A stretch of 64,000 nt of DNA. Origin: Prochlorococcus sp. HOT208_60m_808G21. Lineage in GTDB: Bacteria; Cyanobacteriota; Cyanobacteriia; PCC-6307; Cyanobiaceae. The position numbers and the translations under genes were made by a program. The stretch is from assembly GCA_002026015.1 (NCBI GenBank), contig MWOY01000115.1, forward strand, positions 29,412-93,411. The letters run 5' to 3'. The stretch's first letter is position 1. Each line of letters opens with the position of its first letter. Positions 19,074-30,692 of the stretch are shown here, in pieces. The notes under the pieces were generated by a model. That model had not been told where the DNA came from and ran no database searches. It saw only the letters and a list, made by a program, of their open reading frames with translations.

Positions 19074-19883
19074 ATGATTTGGCCTTTTAGACGAAAGTCA
19101 AAAAAAAGAATAGCTCGTATAGTAATTGATGAGCCTATTACAAGTTCAACAAGAGTTTCAGTCCTTAAAGCTCTTAAACAAATTGAGGATAGAGAATTTC
19201 CTGCTTTAATCGTGAGAATTGATTCCCCAGGGGGTACTGTTGGGGATAGCCAAGAAATATACTCTGCTATTAAAAGACTAAAAGAGAAGGGATGTAAAGT
19301 CATTGCCAGTTTTGGGAACATCTCAGCATCAGGAGGCGTTTACATTGGTGTTGCATCTGACAAAATAGTTGCTAATCCAGGCACAATTACAGGATCTATT
19401 GGTGTGATTATAAGAGGAAATAATTTATCAGAATTATTAGATAAAATCGGCATTAAATTTGAGACTGTTAAAAGTGGTGTATTTAAAGACATACTTTCTC
19501 CAGATAAACCTCTAAGTGAGGAAGGTAGAGGTCTACTTCAGTCACTTATAGATGAAAGTTATAAACAATTTACTGAAGCTGTCGCTGAAGGAAGGAATTT
19601 ACCTGTTGAAGAAGTAAGAAAATTTGCTGATGGAAGAATTTTCACTGGAACACAAGCACTCGAACTTGGTCTTGTTGATAAGGTTGGAGATGAATTTGTT
19701 GCCAGGGAGCTAGCTGCAGAAATGGTTAATATTGATCCTAAAATTCAGCCATTAACATTTGGGAAGAAGAAGAAAAAAATTCTTGGACTAATTCCTGGAA
19801 GTAGAATGATTGAGAAAATTATCAATAATATCTTTTTTGAGTTTGACTCATCTAATAAAGTACTTTGGTTATACAAGCCCTAA
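19074..19883 (+). CDS. sppA: Signal peptide peptidase SppA (S49 family)
   Basis: ALIVRIDSPGGTVGDSQEIYSAIKRLKEKGCKVIASFGNISASGGVYIGVASDKIVANPGTITGSIGVI. Confidence 0.95.
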   Translation: MIWPFRRKSKKRIARIVIDEPITSSTRVSVLKALKQIEDREFPALIVRIDSPGGTVGDSQEIYSAIKRLKEKGCKVIASFGNISASGGVYIGVASDKIVANPGTITGSIGVIIRGNNLSELLDKIGIKFETVKSGVFKDILSPDKPLSEEGRGLLQSLIDESYKQFTEAVAEGRNLPVEEVRKFADGRIFTGTQALELGLVDKVGDEFVARELAAEMVNIDPKIQPLTFGKKKKKILGLIPGSRMIEKIINNIFFEFDSSNKVLWLYKP

Positions 19884-19889
19884 ACCGAT

Positions 19890-20273
19890 ATGTATGAAAA
19901 AATGAAAGATGATTATAAAATTACATTTATTCGTGGTGCTACAACAGCATCTGGGAATTCTGTTGGGGAAATAGAAGACGCCGTTGTGGAATTAATTGAT
20001 GAATTAATTTCACGAAACAATCTAATCAAGACGAACATACTATCCATTACATTCACAGCGACAAAAGATTTAAATGCATGCTTCCCCGCTTCAATTGCAA
20101 GGAAATTTAATGGACTTGATTCAGTTGCCTTTTTAGATTGCCAACAAATGCACGTATCCAATGATGTTGATTTTTGCATAAGAATAATGGCTCAAGTTTT
20201 GATGCCACCAAATTATGCAATAAAGCACCCTTATTTAAAAGGCGCTGCAAAATTAAGAGCAGATAGATGTTAA
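19890..20273 (+). CDS. aroH: Chorismate mutase (AroH type)
   Basis: FIRGATTASGNSVGEIEDAVVELIDELISRNNL...SITFTATKDLNACFPASIARK...HPYLKGAAKLRADR. Confidence 0.95.
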   Translation: MYEKMKDDYKITFIRGATTASGNSVGEIEDAVVELIDELISRNNLIKTNILSITFTATKDLNACFPASIARKFNGLDSVAFLDCQQMHVSNDVDFCIRIMAQVLMPPNYAIKHPYLKGAAKLRADRC

Positions 20274-20342
20274 CCTTAGTGAAATTATCTTTCCGCTTAA
20301 AATTTAATAGCAAATACCAACCTTTAAAATTCCAACCCTTCA

Positions 20343-20921
20343 ATGTTTAAAATTACAAATAAACCTACTTTGAATCTTAAAATTTTAAAATTTTTTATTC
20401 TCCCTTCAATTTTAGTCTCAACTCCTTTTTTTAATAACATCCAAGAGGCTAAAGCGGGTTTAGAATTTCAGTGGGACCAAGATAGTAGTTATAGACGATT
20501 AAAGTGGTTTCAAAAAGAAGATAAAAGGAAATTTAGAAATACAATTTATTTTTTCTTGAGGCCATCTGATAGAAGAACTGATCTCTTAAAAATTAATCTA
20601 GCAATGCCTAAGACCTTTAAATCCACACTAAATAATGAAAAAATTAGTTTTTGCAAAGTAAAAATAGGTGGTTTTGAGAGTAGAACTAAATGTTTAGAAG
20701 ATATTCCAGCTGATTTCGAAATAAAGACTGATGAATCAGGATTACGTTCACTAGATATTTATCCCTACAGCCCAATTCCCTCTAACAAAGACAGTTATGC
20801 AATTGTCTTTAAAATCTTTAATCCAAAAAAATCAGGTTTATATCAATTTCATTCTTTTGGGCAACCTAAAGGAAAATCATTTTCAAGTTATTTAGGAAGC
20901 TGGACTATAGTGATCGATTAA
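20343..20921 (+). CDS. DUF2808-like exported protein
   Basis: N-terminal signal, FFLRPSDRRTDLLKINLAMPKTF..., YAIVFKIFNPKKSGLYQFHSFGQP. Confidence 0.7.
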   Translation: MFKITNKPTLNLKILKFFILPSILVSTPFFNNIQEAKAGLEFQWDQDSSYRRLKWFQKEDKRKFRNTIYFFLRPSDRRTDLLKINLAMPKTFKSTLNNEKISFCKVKIGGFESRTKCLEDIPADFEIKTDESGLRSLDIYPYSPIPSNKDSYAIVFKIFNPKKSGLYQFHSFGQPKGKSFSSYLGSWTIVID

Positions 20922-20952
20922 ATGATAAATTAAATTAAGGATAAATAAACAA

Positions 20953-21090
20953 ATGACTAAAAGAACTTTTGGCGGAACTTCAAGGAAAAGAAAACGTGTA
21001 TCTGGTTTTAGAGTAAGAATGCGTTCTCATACAGGTAGAAGAGTTATTAAAAGCAGAAGGCAAAAAGGTAGAGAAAGAATAGCTGTATAA
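20953..21090 (+). CDS. rpmH: 50S ribosomal protein L34
   Basis: [45 protein letters not shown]; absent from the ORF track because of size. Confidence 0.97.
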
Positions 21091-21102
21091 ATTCTTATTT
21101 AA

Positions 21103-21490
21103 ATGGCCTTACCTAAGGATATGCGTTTAAAAGGTCATAGGACTTTTAATTATATTCACAAAAATTCATTAACATATCATGGGAAATTAATGACATTTAA
21201 AGTTGCAAGATCAAATCCAGCAATACTCCTAACCCATAAATTCACAAGTACCTCAAACAATCTCAGGGTTGCAATTGCTATTAGCAAAAAAAGTTTCAAA
21301 AAAAGCTGTAGAAAGAAATAAATTAAGAAGAATCCTGCAAGAGTGGTTATTATCAAACATTCAAAAAATTAATAACCACAAACCTTATTGGTTACTTGTT
21401 AACCTTAAATTTGGAGATTTCTGCAATGATAAAAGTAGACTTTTGGAGGAATTTCAAAACTTAATGATCAAATCTCGTCTAATCAAATGA
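21103..21490 (+). pseudogene. rnpA: Ribonuclease P protein component, disrupted by a 1-bp frameshift in an A7 tract
   Basis: First ORF ends ...RVAIAISKKSFKKSCRKK*; removing one A at 21286-21292 restores RVAIAISKKVSKKAVERNKLRRILQEWLL, the conserved RnpA core, and joins the 21269..21490 ORF. Confidence 0.9.
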
Positions 21491-21900
21491 TTAACATAAA
21501 TGAAGAAACCTTTTATGAAGGTGGCCCTGCTAAAAGTGATTTAATAATAAATCTACTAGCAGGGATTACTATACTTGGTTTGCCATTTACCTTTGCTGCA
21601 ATAGTTAGAGCATTGTGGTTGAGATATAAAATTACAAACAAAAGAATTACAATAGATGGTGGATGGTTTGGTAAAAACAAAACACAAGTCTCATTAAGTA
21701 ACATTGAAGAAATCAGATCTATTCCAAGAGGATTCGGTTCATATGGTGATATGGTTCTTATTCTTAACGATGGATCAAAGGTTGAAATGAAATCATTACC
21801 TTTGTTCAGAGAAAAGCAAAAATTTATTGAAGAAAATATAAATAAAAGATCACAAATCCCAAATCTTAACGAAGTAGAAGGATTTGCGACTAAATCCTAA
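21487..21900 (+). CDS. PH-domain (DUF304-like) membrane protein
   Basis: Two hydrophobic segments then WLRYKITNKRITIDGGWFGKNKTQVSLSNIEEIRSIPRGFGSYGDMVLILNDGSKVEM. Confidence 0.8.
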   Translation: MININEETFYEGGPAKSDLIINLLAGITILGLPFTFAAIVRALWLRYKITNKRITIDGGWFGKNKTQVSLSNIEEIRSIPRGFGSYGDMVLILNDGSKVEMKSLPLFREKQKFIEENINKRSQIPNLNEVEGFATKS

Positions 21901-21972
21901 ATAAAATAATTACAAAAATCTTTTTTTCCTGTAAAATAAAATGTCTAATCAAATTACACTCTCTTTAATATC

Positions 21973-23115
21973 GTGATAGGGTTCATTTCTGAAAAACTAC
22001 TTATCCCGATTCTAGATTTTTTCTACGGTTTAGTCCCTAGTTATGGTTTAGCTATTGTTGCATTAACAGTCGTAATTAGAATTGCACTTTTCCCTTTAAG
22101 CGCTGGTTCCATTAGAAGCGCAAGGCGGATGAAGATTGCCCAACCAGTAATGCAAAAAAGGCAAGCAGAAATAAAATCTAAGTTTTCAGGTGATCCAAAG
22201 AAACAGCAAGAAGAGCTTGGTAAATTAATGAATGAGTTTGGCAGCCCTCTCGCAGGTTGTCTTCCCTTGATTGTACAAATGCCTGTGTTATTTGCATTGT
22301 TTGCAACCCTTAGAGGCTCTCCATTCGCTGATGTACCCTACAACATAAATCTCAAAGTAGTCCCACAGGATCAAGTAGCGGCCATTGATCCAAAACCTTA
22401 CAAATCCCCACGTCACTCTATATTTATTACAGAAAAATCACATTTTCCTGTAGTAGCAACTATCCCTAGTGGAACAAAATTGGGAACAGAAGAATCCATA
22501 AAAGTAAATTTACAAACAACTAACGGCAATAGCTATACGGAAGTTTTATCTAAATACGACAACGGATCTAAATTCCTCCCAACTTGGAAGGTTTCTAAAG
22601 GATCCGAAAATCTTAAAGTTTCTCAAGACGGCACAGTAACAGCAATTAAACCGGGAGATGGAACAATCGAGGCGAAAATCCCAGGTCTAGCTGCTAAAAG
22701 TGGTTTTTTATTTATTAAAGCTCTTGGTCAAGTTGGGTTTTATGTAGATGGAGCAATTAATTGGGATATTGCTGCATTAGTAGGTGCTTTTGGATTAACC
22801 CTACTTCTCTCGCAAGTTTTATCAAGTCAGGGTATGCCTGCGAATCCACAGCAATCAACAGCAAATAAAATTACACCAGTAATGATAACGGGAATGTTCC
22901 TATTTTTCCCATTACCAGCTGGAGTTTTACTCTACATGGTTGTCGCTAATATTTTCCAAGCATTTCAAACTTTTCTGCTTAATAAAGAAGCTCTTCCTGA
23001 AAATTTACAGAAAATTTTGGATCAACAATCATTAGCAAAAAATGAAGTAATAACAACTTCTGCTTCAACTATCTCAGATAAAAGATTACCTTTCGAACCT
23101 AATAGTAAAAAATAG
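21973..23115 (+). CDS. yidC: Membrane protein insertase YidC/Oxa1
   Basis: [90 protein letters not shown] start. Confidence 0.96.
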   Translation: MIGFISEKLLIPILDFFYGLVPSYGLAIVALTVVIRIALFPLSAGSIRSARRMKIAQPVMQKRQAEIKSKFSGDPKKQQEELGKLMNEFGSPLAGCLPLIVQMPVLFALFATLRGSPFADVPYNINLKVVPQDQVAAIDPKPYKSPRHSIFITEKSHFPVVATIPSGTKLGTEESIKVNLQTTNGNSYTEVLSKYDNGSKFLPTWKVSKGSENLKVSQDGTVTAIKPGDGTIEAKIPGLAAKSGFLFIKALGQVGFYVDGAINWDIAALVGAFGLTLLLSQVLSSQGMPANPQQSTANKITPVMITGMFLFFPLPAGVLLYMVVANIFQAFQTFLLNKEALPENLQKILDQQSLAKNEVITTSASTISDKRLPFEPNSKK

Positions 23116-23130
23116 TCTTAATCTTAAATA

Positions 23131-24597
23131 ATGAATTCTTGGTGTAGAAATTTAGAATTACTCATAAAATCAAGGACCTCATTAATTTGGATCAAGACTA
23201 AAGAAGAGGAAAGATTAGAAAAATTAGTTATTTTTTCTTGTGAAAGACTAAATATAAAAAGATTCGTTTCCTGGGATTGTGTTAACGGTATAAAGGGATT
23301 AATTAATGAAGAAGGTAAATTTTCTAACAATCCGTTAGGAGTACTTAATTGGCTTAAAGAACTAAATTCTGAAGTTTCAACGGTTTTATTAGTTAAAGAT
23401 TTTCATAAATTTTATGATGATCCATCTATCAATAGAACTATAAAAGAACTATCCTCAGCGCTTAAAAAGACTAGTCATAATTTAATTATTAGTTCTCATT
23501 TATTTCCATCATCAGAAGAGTTGGATGAATTGATAGCAATTGTAAATTTACCTTTACCTGATCAAAGAGAATTGAAAAATCTAATAAAACAAATTGCAAG
23601 CAACACTAATTCAAATCTAGAGGAACAAGACTTAAACGAACTTTCTATAGCTTCAAGTGGACTTACCGAAATAAAAGTAAAGCAAGTCACAGCAAAGGCT
23701 CTTGCTCAAAGAGGAAAAATAAGTAAAGAAGATATTAAAGATATTCTTGAAGAGAAAAAACAAGTTATCGCTAGAAGTGAAATTTTAGAATTTTTCGAAG
23801 CAAAATCAAGTCAAGATGATATTGGAGGTTTAAATGTTTTAAAAGTTTGGCTTAATCAAAGATACAGGGCCTTTTCTAAAGAAGCTAGAGACTATGGATT
23901 ACCTATTCCCAAGGGAGTCTTACTGGTTGGAGCTCAAGGAACAGGGAAATCCCTAACCGCAAAATCAATTTCTAAGAGTTGGTCGATGCCGCTACTTAGG
24001 CTAGATGTTGGAAGACTATTTTCTAGCCTTGTTGGATCAAGCGAGGCAAGAACAAGAGAAGCAATATTAAGAGCTGAGGCCATGTCTCCTTGTATCCTTT
24101 GGATCGATGAAATTGACAAGGGCTTTGGTGGCGATGCTAGAAGTGATGGAGGAACAAGTCAAAGGGTTTTGGCAAGTTTGCTAACTTGGATGGCTGAAAA
24201 AGAATCCGCCGTATTCGTCATAGCTACCGCTAATGCTATAGATAAGCTTCCCGCTGAATTATTAAGAAAAGGTAGATTTGATGAGATATTTTTTCTTGAT
24301 TTACCAAGTTCTGAAGAAAGATTAAGTATTCTAGACTTGCATTTAAAAAAAAGAAGACCGAGCTATAGGTTTCCTCTTTCAACTATAATCGATAGAACAG
24401 ATGGATTCTCAGGTGCAGAACTTGAACAAGCAGTGATAGAAGGGATGCATATTTCATTCTCTGAAAATAGAGAACTTATGGAGAAAGATTTAATAAAAGC
24501 AGTTTCTGAATTAGTTCCCTTATCTAGAACAGCTAAGGAGCAAATTAATTTACTAAAAGAATGGTCAACTACAGGGCGGGCTCGGTCTGCTTCATAG
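23131..24597 (+). CDS. ycf46: AAA-family ATPase Ycf46
   Basis: IPKGVLLVGAQGTGKSLTAKSI (Walker A), ILWIDEIDKGF (Walker B); N-terminal region as in Ycf46. Confidence 0.92.
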   Translation: MNSWCRNLELLIKSRTSLIWIKTKEEERLEKLVIFSCERLNIKRFVSWDCVNGIKGLINEEGKFSNNPLGVLNWLKELNSEVSTVLLVKDFHKFYDDPSINRTIKELSSALKKTSHNLIISSHLFPSSEELDELIAIVNLPLPDQRELKNLIKQIASNTNSNLEEQDLNELSIASSGLTEIKVKQVTAKALAQRGKISKEDIKDILEEKKQVIARSEILEFFEAKSSQDDIGGLNVLKVWLNQRYRAFSKEARDYGLPIPKGVLLVGAQGTGKSLTAKSISKSWSMPLLRLDVGRLFSSLVGSSEARTREAILRAEAMSPCILWIDEIDKGFGGDARSDGGTSQRVLASLLTWMAEKESAVFVIATANAIDKLPAELLRKGRFDEIFFLDLPSSEERLSILDLHLKKRRPSYRFPLSTIIDRTDGFSGAELEQAVIEGMHISFSENRELMEKDLIKAVSELVPLSRTAKEQINLLKEWSTTGRARSAS

Positions 24598-24716
24598 CTA
24601 AAAATTTTATCTAGGATACTCCTTAAGTTAGGAATCATTGATTTAGTAAATTTTTAGTCAAAAATCCCTAATATTGAATTTATATTCACTATTTTAATAA
24701 TGTATAAAAAAAAATA

Positions 24717-25994
24717 GTGTTAGATCAAAAATTAATAAGAGAAAATCCAACTTCAGTAGAAGAAAGTTTATCCCTAAGAGGAAAAGTTTTTAATATTTCC
24801 CAGATACAAGAATTAACTCTTCAAAAAAAAGAAATTGATATAGAAATATCTAGTCTCCAATCTGAGAGTAAAAAGTTAAGTAGATTGATCGGTCAAGAAA
24901 TCAGCAAATCTAAAAACACTGATTCTCTTGAAGTAAATAATTTAAAGAAAAAAGGAAATGAATACAGAACCAAAATTTCAGAATTTGAAGACAAAAAAAG
25001 AACCTTAGATAAAAATATACAAAATGAAATTTGTAATTTACCAAATTTACCTAGCAAAGATGCTCCTATTGGAAAAGATGAAAGTCAGAATGTCCAATTA
25101 AAAACTTGGGGGGATCCGTTAGTAACAGAAAATCTTAAATCTCACTGGGAAATAGGCGAAAGTCTTAATCTTTTTGACTCTGTCAAATCAACTAAAATAT
25201 CAAAAAGTCGTTTTATTACACTTATTGGTAATGGTGCCAGATTAGAAAGAGCATTAATAAATTTTATGCTCGACATGCATACTAGCAATGGTTATTTAGA
25301 GCTAATGCCTCCAGCTTTAGTGAATTCAGAAAGTCTTACCGGATCTGGTCAATTACCTAAATTTTCAAATGAAAGTTTTAAATGTTCTAACGACGACCTA
25401 TGGCTTTCTCCCACTGCTGAAGTTCCACTAACTGCTTTTCATAGAAATGATATTATTGATTCTAAGCAATTACCCCTTAAGTATGTTGCATATAGCCCAT
25501 GTTTTAGGAGAGAGGCTGGTAGTTATGGAAGGGATACAAAAGGTTTAATAAGACTCCATCAATTTAATAAAGTTGAATTATATTGGTTTTGTGATCCAAG
25601 TAAATCTATTGAAGCTCATAAAAAGATCACCTTAGATGCAGAAAGTATTTTAAAAAAGCTCAATCTACCTTACAGATTAGTTGATATTTGTACTGGAGAC
25701 TTAGGTTTTTCTTCAAGCAGAACTTTTGATCTTGAAGTCTGGCTCCCAAGTAGTAAATGTTATAGGGAAATTTCAAGTTGTAGCAACTGTTTAGACTTTC
25801 AAGCCCGCAGATCATCAATAAGAGCAAAAATTGATAAAAAAAATACATATCTGCACACCTTAAATGGAAGTGGGCTTGCGATTGGAAGAACTATGGCTGC
25901 TATTCTTGAGAATGGCCAACAAACAGATGGGAGCGTAAAAATTCCAGATGCTCTAGTTCCATATTTTGGATCAAATATTTTAAAAACTACTTAG
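24717..25994 (+). CDS. serS: Seryl-tRNA synthetase
   Basis: [11 protein letters not shown]...[36 protein letters not shown]..., class II synthetase motifs; GTG start. Confidence 0.97.
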   Translation: MLDQKLIRENPTSVEESLSLRGKVFNISQIQELTLQKKEIDIEISSLQSESKKLSRLIGQEISKSKNTDSLEVNNLKKKGNEYRTKISEFEDKKRTLDKNIQNEICNLPNLPSKDAPIGKDESQNVQLKTWGDPLVTENLKSHWEIGESLNLFDSVKSTKISKSRFITLIGNGARLERALINFMLDMHTSNGYLELMPPALVNSESLTGSGQLPKFSNESFKCSNDDLWLSPTAEVPLTAFHRNDIIDSKQLPLKYVAYSPCFRREAGSYGRDTKGLIRLHQFNKVELYWFCDPSKSIEAHKKITLDAESILKKLNLPYRLVDICTGDLGFSSSRTFDLEVWLPSSKCYREISSCSNCLDFQARRSSIRAKIDKKNTYLHTLNGSGLAIGRTMAAILENGQQTDGSVKIPDALVPYFGSNILKTT

Positions 25995-26003
25995 TATATT
26001 TAA

Positions 26004-27083
26004 ATGAACGTTTTAACCTCAATTACTGTTCTGGGATTTCTCATTTTTTTTCATGAGATGGGACATTTTCTTGCGGCAATTTTGCAAGGTATCTATGTTG
26101 ATGGATTTTCAATTGGTTTTGGGCCATCAATAATCCAGAAAAGATATAAAAATATAACCTATTCACTTAGAGCCTTTCCATTAGGGGGCTTTGTTTCCTT
26201 CCCTGATGAAGAAATAAATAATATTGACCCAAAAGATCCAAATCTTTTAAAAAATAGACCAGTTATTCAAAGAGTAATTGTTATTTCCGCTGGGGTATTT
26301 GCTAACTTAATTCTTGCCTATACTATTTTGATTGTAAATGTAACTACTATTGGAATTCCATTTGATCCGGACCCTGGTATTTTAGTTTTGGCTACTCAGC
26401 CCGAGAAGGCTGCTTCTCTTGCTGGATTAAAAGCAGGGGATAAAATCTTAAAAATTGAAAGCAATACTCTGGGAGTTGGCGATCAAGCAGTTTCTGCTTT
26501 AGTAAAAAAGATTCAAAATGCTTCAGAGAACCCAATTTCGATAACAATTGATAGAGATGGAGTTCTAAAAGATCTAACTTTGGTCCCCAAAAATATAGAT
26601 GGGAAGGGTACAATAGGAGCTCAATTACAACCCAATATAAAAAAAGAGACTAAAAAGACAACAAACATATTTGAACTTTTTAAATACACTAATAATGAGT
26701 TTTCATCACTTTTGGTAAAAACAATACAAGGTTATAAAGGATTAATTACAAATTTCTCCTCAACAGCTCAACAATTAAGTGGCCCCGTCAAAATCGTTGA
26801 AATTGGTGCTCAACTATCACAACAAGGAGGAACTGGAATATTATTATTTGCAGCACTAATTTCAATAAATTTAGCAGTTCTAAATTCTTTACCCTTACCA
26901 CTTTTGGATGGGGGTCAACTTGTTTTTACTTTGATTGAAGGTTTTAGAGGAAAACCAGTTCCAGTTAAGATACAAATGGTAGTTACTCAATCAAGTTTCT
27001 TTCTTTTAGTTGGACTTAGTGTCCTACTTATAATAAGGGATACTAGTCAACTTTTAATAGTACAAAGATTATTAAACCAATAA
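26004..27083 (+). CDS. rseP: Site-2 protease RseP with PDZ domain
   Basis: FLIFFHEMGHFLAA (HExxH), LPLPLLDGGQL motif, central PDZ. Confidence 0.94.
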   Translation: MNVLTSITVLGFLIFFHEMGHFLAAILQGIYVDGFSIGFGPSIIQKRYKNITYSLRAFPLGGFVSFPDEEINNIDPKDPNLLKNRPVIQRVIVISAGVFANLILAYTILIVNVTTIGIPFDPDPGILVLATQPEKAASLAGLKAGDKILKIESNTLGVGDQAVSALVKKIQNASENPISITIDRDGVLKDLTLVPKNIDGKGTIGAQLQPNIKKETKKTTNIFELFKYTNNEFSSLLVKTIQGYKGLITNFSSTAQQLSGPVKIVEIGAQLSQQGGTGILLFAALISINLAVLNSLPLPLLDGGQLVFTLIEGFRGKPVPVKIQMVVTQSSFFLLVGLSVLLIIRDTSQLLIVQRLLNQ

Positions 27084-27146
27084 ATAAATTTTTAAAATTG
27101 TTATCCAAGCTGTTAAAATAGATAGAAGTTTTAAGAATTCTATTAA

Positions 27147-27449
27147 ATGGCTAAAAAGTCCATGATTGCGAGAGAAGTCAAACGCAAAAAGCTTGTACAA
27201 AAATATGCTGCAAAAAGAAAATCATTATTAGATGAATTCAATGCTGCAAAAGACCCAATGGAAAGATTAGAAATACACAGAAAGATACAGGGTCTCCCTA
27301 GAAACTCTGCCCCAAACAGAGTTAGGAATAGATGTTGGGCAACTGGCAAACCAAGAGGAGTTTACAGAGACTTTGGCCTTTGCAGGAATCAGTTGAGACA
27401 AAGAGCTCATAATGGTGAGCTCCCTGGAGTAGTTAAATCAAGTTGGTAG
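27147..27449 (+). CDS. rpsN: 30S ribosomal protein S14
   Basis: [24 protein letters not shown]...[41 protein letters not shown]. Confidence 0.98.
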   Translation: MAKKSMIAREVKRKKLVQKYAAKRKSLLDEFNAAKDPMERLEIHRKIQGLPRNSAPNRVRNRCWATGKPRGVYRDFGLCRNQLRQRAHNGELPGVVKSSW

Positions 27450-27620
27450 TGGCTGCAAGTTTTTTGTATTTTTATTGTCTACCGTAAGATGCAAAATTAA
27501 ACTAATTAAAATGCATTTTTGGAACAAATATAAGAATTTTTATAGCTTATCTAAATAATTTACTCAATATGTCCCTATAAAATGTAAGAATAAATCATGT
27601 ATAGATTAATAATTTAAAAA

Positions 27621-29786
27621 GTGGAAGGACAAAATAAGTCGATCACGTTTGACGGACGAGAGATACGACTAACAACAGGACTATATGCTCCTCAAGCAAA
27701 TGGATCAGTAATGATTGAGTGCGGTGACACCTCTCTATTAGTTACAGCAACAAAAACTATAAAAAAAGATCCTTCAGACTTTCTACCTCTAATATGTGAT
27801 TATGAGGAGAAACTATATGCTGCTGGAAGAATTCCTGGTGGTTTTATGAGGAGAGAAGGTCGCCCTCCAGAAAGAGCGACTTTAATAGCAAGATTAATTG
27901 ACAGGCCAATGAGGCCACTTTTTCCATCATGGATGAGAGACGAGATACAAATTGTTGCCTCTTGTCTTTCTCTTGATGAAAGAGTTCCAGCAGATGTTCT
28001 AGCTGTTACAGGGGCTTCAATAGCAACATTACTTGGAGAGATTCCATTTTATGGACCAATGGCTGCAGTTAGAGTTGGTCTTATAGGAGATGATTTCATC
28101 TTAAATCCAAGTTATAGAGAAATAGAAAGAGGAGATTTAGATATTGTTGTTGCGGGTTCACCTGAAGGCATTGTCATGATAGAGGCAGGTGCTAACCAGT
28201 TATCGGAGCAAGATACTATCGAAGCTATAGATTTTGGTTATGAAGCAGTTACTGAACTTATAAAATCGCAAGAAGATTTACTTAAAGATTTAGGAATAAA
28301 ACAGATTAAGCCATCCGATCCTGAAGAAGATAAAACATTGCCGTCTTATTTAGAGAAAAATTGCACAAAACCGATTGAGTTGGTTTTAAAGAAATTTGAT
28401 CTTTCCAAGGAAGAGAGAGATCTTGAACTCGAAAAAATAAAAGTTGAGACGCAAGGTAAAATAGAATCTTTGAAAGAAGACAACCAATTAAAAGTTCTTA
28501 TATCAGAAAATGATAAGTTGTTAGGTGTTGACTTTAAAAAACTCACCAAGAAATTAATGAGGTCACAAATCATTAATGATGGGAAAAGAGTTGATGGGAG
28601 AGATCTCGACGAAGTTAGAAAAATATCTGCTTCAGCTGGAATTCTTCCAAAAAGAGTCCATGGATCGGCCTTATTTCAAAGAGGTTTAACCCAAGTTTTA
28701 TCTACAACTACATTAGGTACTCCTAGTGATGCTCAAGAAATGGACGACCTCAATCCAAGCACAGAAAAAACTTATCTCCATCACTATAATTTCCCTCCAT
28801 ATTCTGTAGGAGAAACAAGACCGATGAGAACCCCTGGAAGAAGAGAAATAGGCCATGGAGCATTAGCTGAGAGAGCAATAATCCCTGTATTGCCTGGCAA
28901 AGAAACATTTCCTTATGTGCTTAGGGTAGTTAGCGAAGTATTAAGTTCCAACGGATCAACTTCAATGGGTTCTGTATGCGGAAGCACGCTCTCACTATTG
29001 GATGCGGGGGTCCCTCTCAAAGCTCTTGTAAGTGGCACTGCCATGGGCTTAATCAAGGAAGGTAAAGACGTACGAATTCTTACAGATATTCAAGGCATTG
29101 AAGACTTTCTTGGTGACATGGACTTTAAAGTTGCAGGAACTGATAAGGGTATAACTGCTTTACAAATGGATATGAAAATTACGGGTTTACCAGTCTCTAT
29201 TATTTCTGATGCGATTAAAAAAGCACGTCCTGCAAGATTACATATTTTAGAAAAGATGCAAGCAGCAATAGATAAGCCTCAAGCATCACTTTCCCCTCAT
29301 GCTCCTAGACTATTAAGCTTTAGAATTGATCCTGAGCTTATAGGAACTGTTATTGGACCCGGCGGAAGAACTATTAAAGGAATCACTGAAAGAACTAATA
29401 CAAAAATAGATATAGAAGATGGTGGGATTGTTACTATTGCTTCTCATGACGGAGCTGCTGCAGAAGAAGCTCAAAAAATAATAGAAGGGTTAACGCGTAA
29501 GGTACATGAAGGTGAGATCTTCTCTGGAGTGGTAACAAGAATAATACCTATAGGTGCTTTCGTAGAAATATTACCTGGCAAAGAAGGAATGGTTCACATA
29601 TCCCAACTTTCCGAAGCAAGAGTTGAGAGAGTCGAAGATGTAGTTAGACAAGGAGATGAGGTGACTGTGAGAGTTAGAGAAATTGATAGCAGAGGAAGAA
29701 TTAATCTTACCTTAAGAGGTGTAGGACAAAATAACGGAATGTCTTATCCAGAACCAACCCCTACTCCAGTCGCTCCACTTAATTAA
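27621..29786 (+). CDS. pnp: Polynucleotide phosphorylase
   Basis: PNPase core ([29 protein letters not shown]), KH domain ([19 protein letters not shown]), S1 domain; GTG start. Confidence 0.98.
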   Translation: MEGQNKSITFDGREIRLTTGLYAPQANGSVMIECGDTSLLVTATKTIKKDPSDFLPLICDYEEKLYAAGRIPGGFMRREGRPPERATLIARLIDRPMRPLFPSWMRDEIQIVASCLSLDERVPADVLAVTGASIATLLGEIPFYGPMAAVRVGLIGDDFILNPSYREIERGDLDIVVAGSPEGIVMIEAGANQLSEQDTIEAIDFGYEAVTELIKSQEDLLKDLGIKQIKPSDPEEDKTLPSYLEKNCTKPIELVLKKFDLSKEERDLELEKIKVETQGKIESLKEDNQLKVLISENDKLLGVDFKKLTKKLMRSQIINDGKRVDGRDLDEVRKISASAGILPKRVHGSALFQRGLTQVLSTTTLGTPSDAQEMDDLNPSTEKTYLHHYNFPPYSVGETRPMRTPGRREIGHGALAERAIIPVLPGKETFPYVLRVVSEVLSSNGSTSMGSVCGSTLSLLDAGVPLKALVSGTAMGLIKEGKDVRILTDIQGIEDFLGDMDFKVAGTDKGITALQMDMKITGLPVSIISDAIKKARPARLHILEKMQAAIDKPQASLSPHAPRLLSFRIDPELIGTVIGPGGRTIKGITERTNTKIDIEDGGIVTIASHDGAAAEEAQKIIEGLTRKVHEGEIFSGVVTRIIPIGAFVEILPGKEGMVHISQLSEARVERVEDVVRQGDEVTVRVREIDSRGRINLTLRGVGQNNGMSYPEPTPTPVAPLN

Positions 29787-29789
29787 AAA

Positions 29790-30689
29790 CTAAAGAGGAT
29801 AAATTCCGTTATCCTCAATAATATTTTTTATTTCAAGACAAATACTCTCATGAGTATTCCTGTTACTAGTAGCGACTATAACTCCCCCCTGATTGAAACT
29901 TTTTTGCCCATAGGTTAGTTCTTGATTTTCTAAATTTGTAATTGCTCCACCGGCTGCTTTCAGAATAGATTCCGGCGCAGCAAAATCCCAATCTTTTGGT
30001 GAGCTTTTCCCAGGTAAACTTAAACAAATATAAATATCACTCTCTCCTCTAACTATAGATGCAATTTTACAGCCAATGCTTCCCATGATTTCGACTTTGC
30101 GAAAATTGATTTTTTGAATTAAATTTCTCAAAATCTCATTTCCATGATTTTTACTTGTTACTAAAGTCATTTCTTGAAGATTCTTATTATTTAAAAGATT
30201 TGGTTTATATTTTGTACCATTTCTTTTTTCGCACCATGTTTTTTTGCCATCTGTAATCCATAATTGATTTTTATTTGGAATCAAAACAAACCCTATAAAT
30301 GGTTTTTGTTTAAAGTTTAAGGCCAAATGCATTGCATAGTTACCTGTTCCCTGGATAAAATCCTTAGTCCCATCAAGAGGATCAAGAACCCATACCCAAT
30401 CATTTTTTGTAACAAAGGTTTTTGAAGTTTTAATATTTTCCTCACTCAAAATATCCCAGTGAGTATCTTTATATTTTTCATTTATTCTTTTGATAATAAT
30501 TTCATTTACTTTTAAATCAGCTAAAGTCACAGGATCTTCTTCATTATTATTCTTTAATATATTTTTTTTATAATCCGAATCTTCTAACAATTTAGAGTAA
30601 TAAAGCAAAATATCTGCAGCTTGCCAGCTGAAAATTCTTATATCATCGATAAGATTATTAATATCTACTCCTGAAGGCAATTCAATCAT
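29790..30689 (-). CDS. cysQ: 3'(2'),5'-bisphosphate nucleotidase (CysQ/inositol monophosphatase family)
   Basis: WVLDPLDGTKDFIQGTGNYAMHLAL, DWDFAAPESILKAAGG. Confidence 0.9.
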   Translation of the reverse strand: MIELPSGVDINNLIDDIRIFSWQAADILLYYSKLLEDSDYKKNILKNNNEEDPVTLADLKVNEIIIKRINEKYKDTHWDILSEENIKTSKTFVTKNDWVWVLDPLDGTKDFIQGTGNYAMHLALNFKQKPFIGFVLIPNKNQLWITDGKKTWCEKRNGTKYKPNLLNNKNLQEMTLVTSKNHGNEILRNLIQKINFRKVEIMGSIGCKIASIVRGESDIYICLSLPGKSSPKDWDFAAPESILKAAGGAITNLENQELTYGQKSFNQGGVIVATSNRNTHESICLEIKNIIEDNGIYPL

Positions 30690-30692
30690 TAA

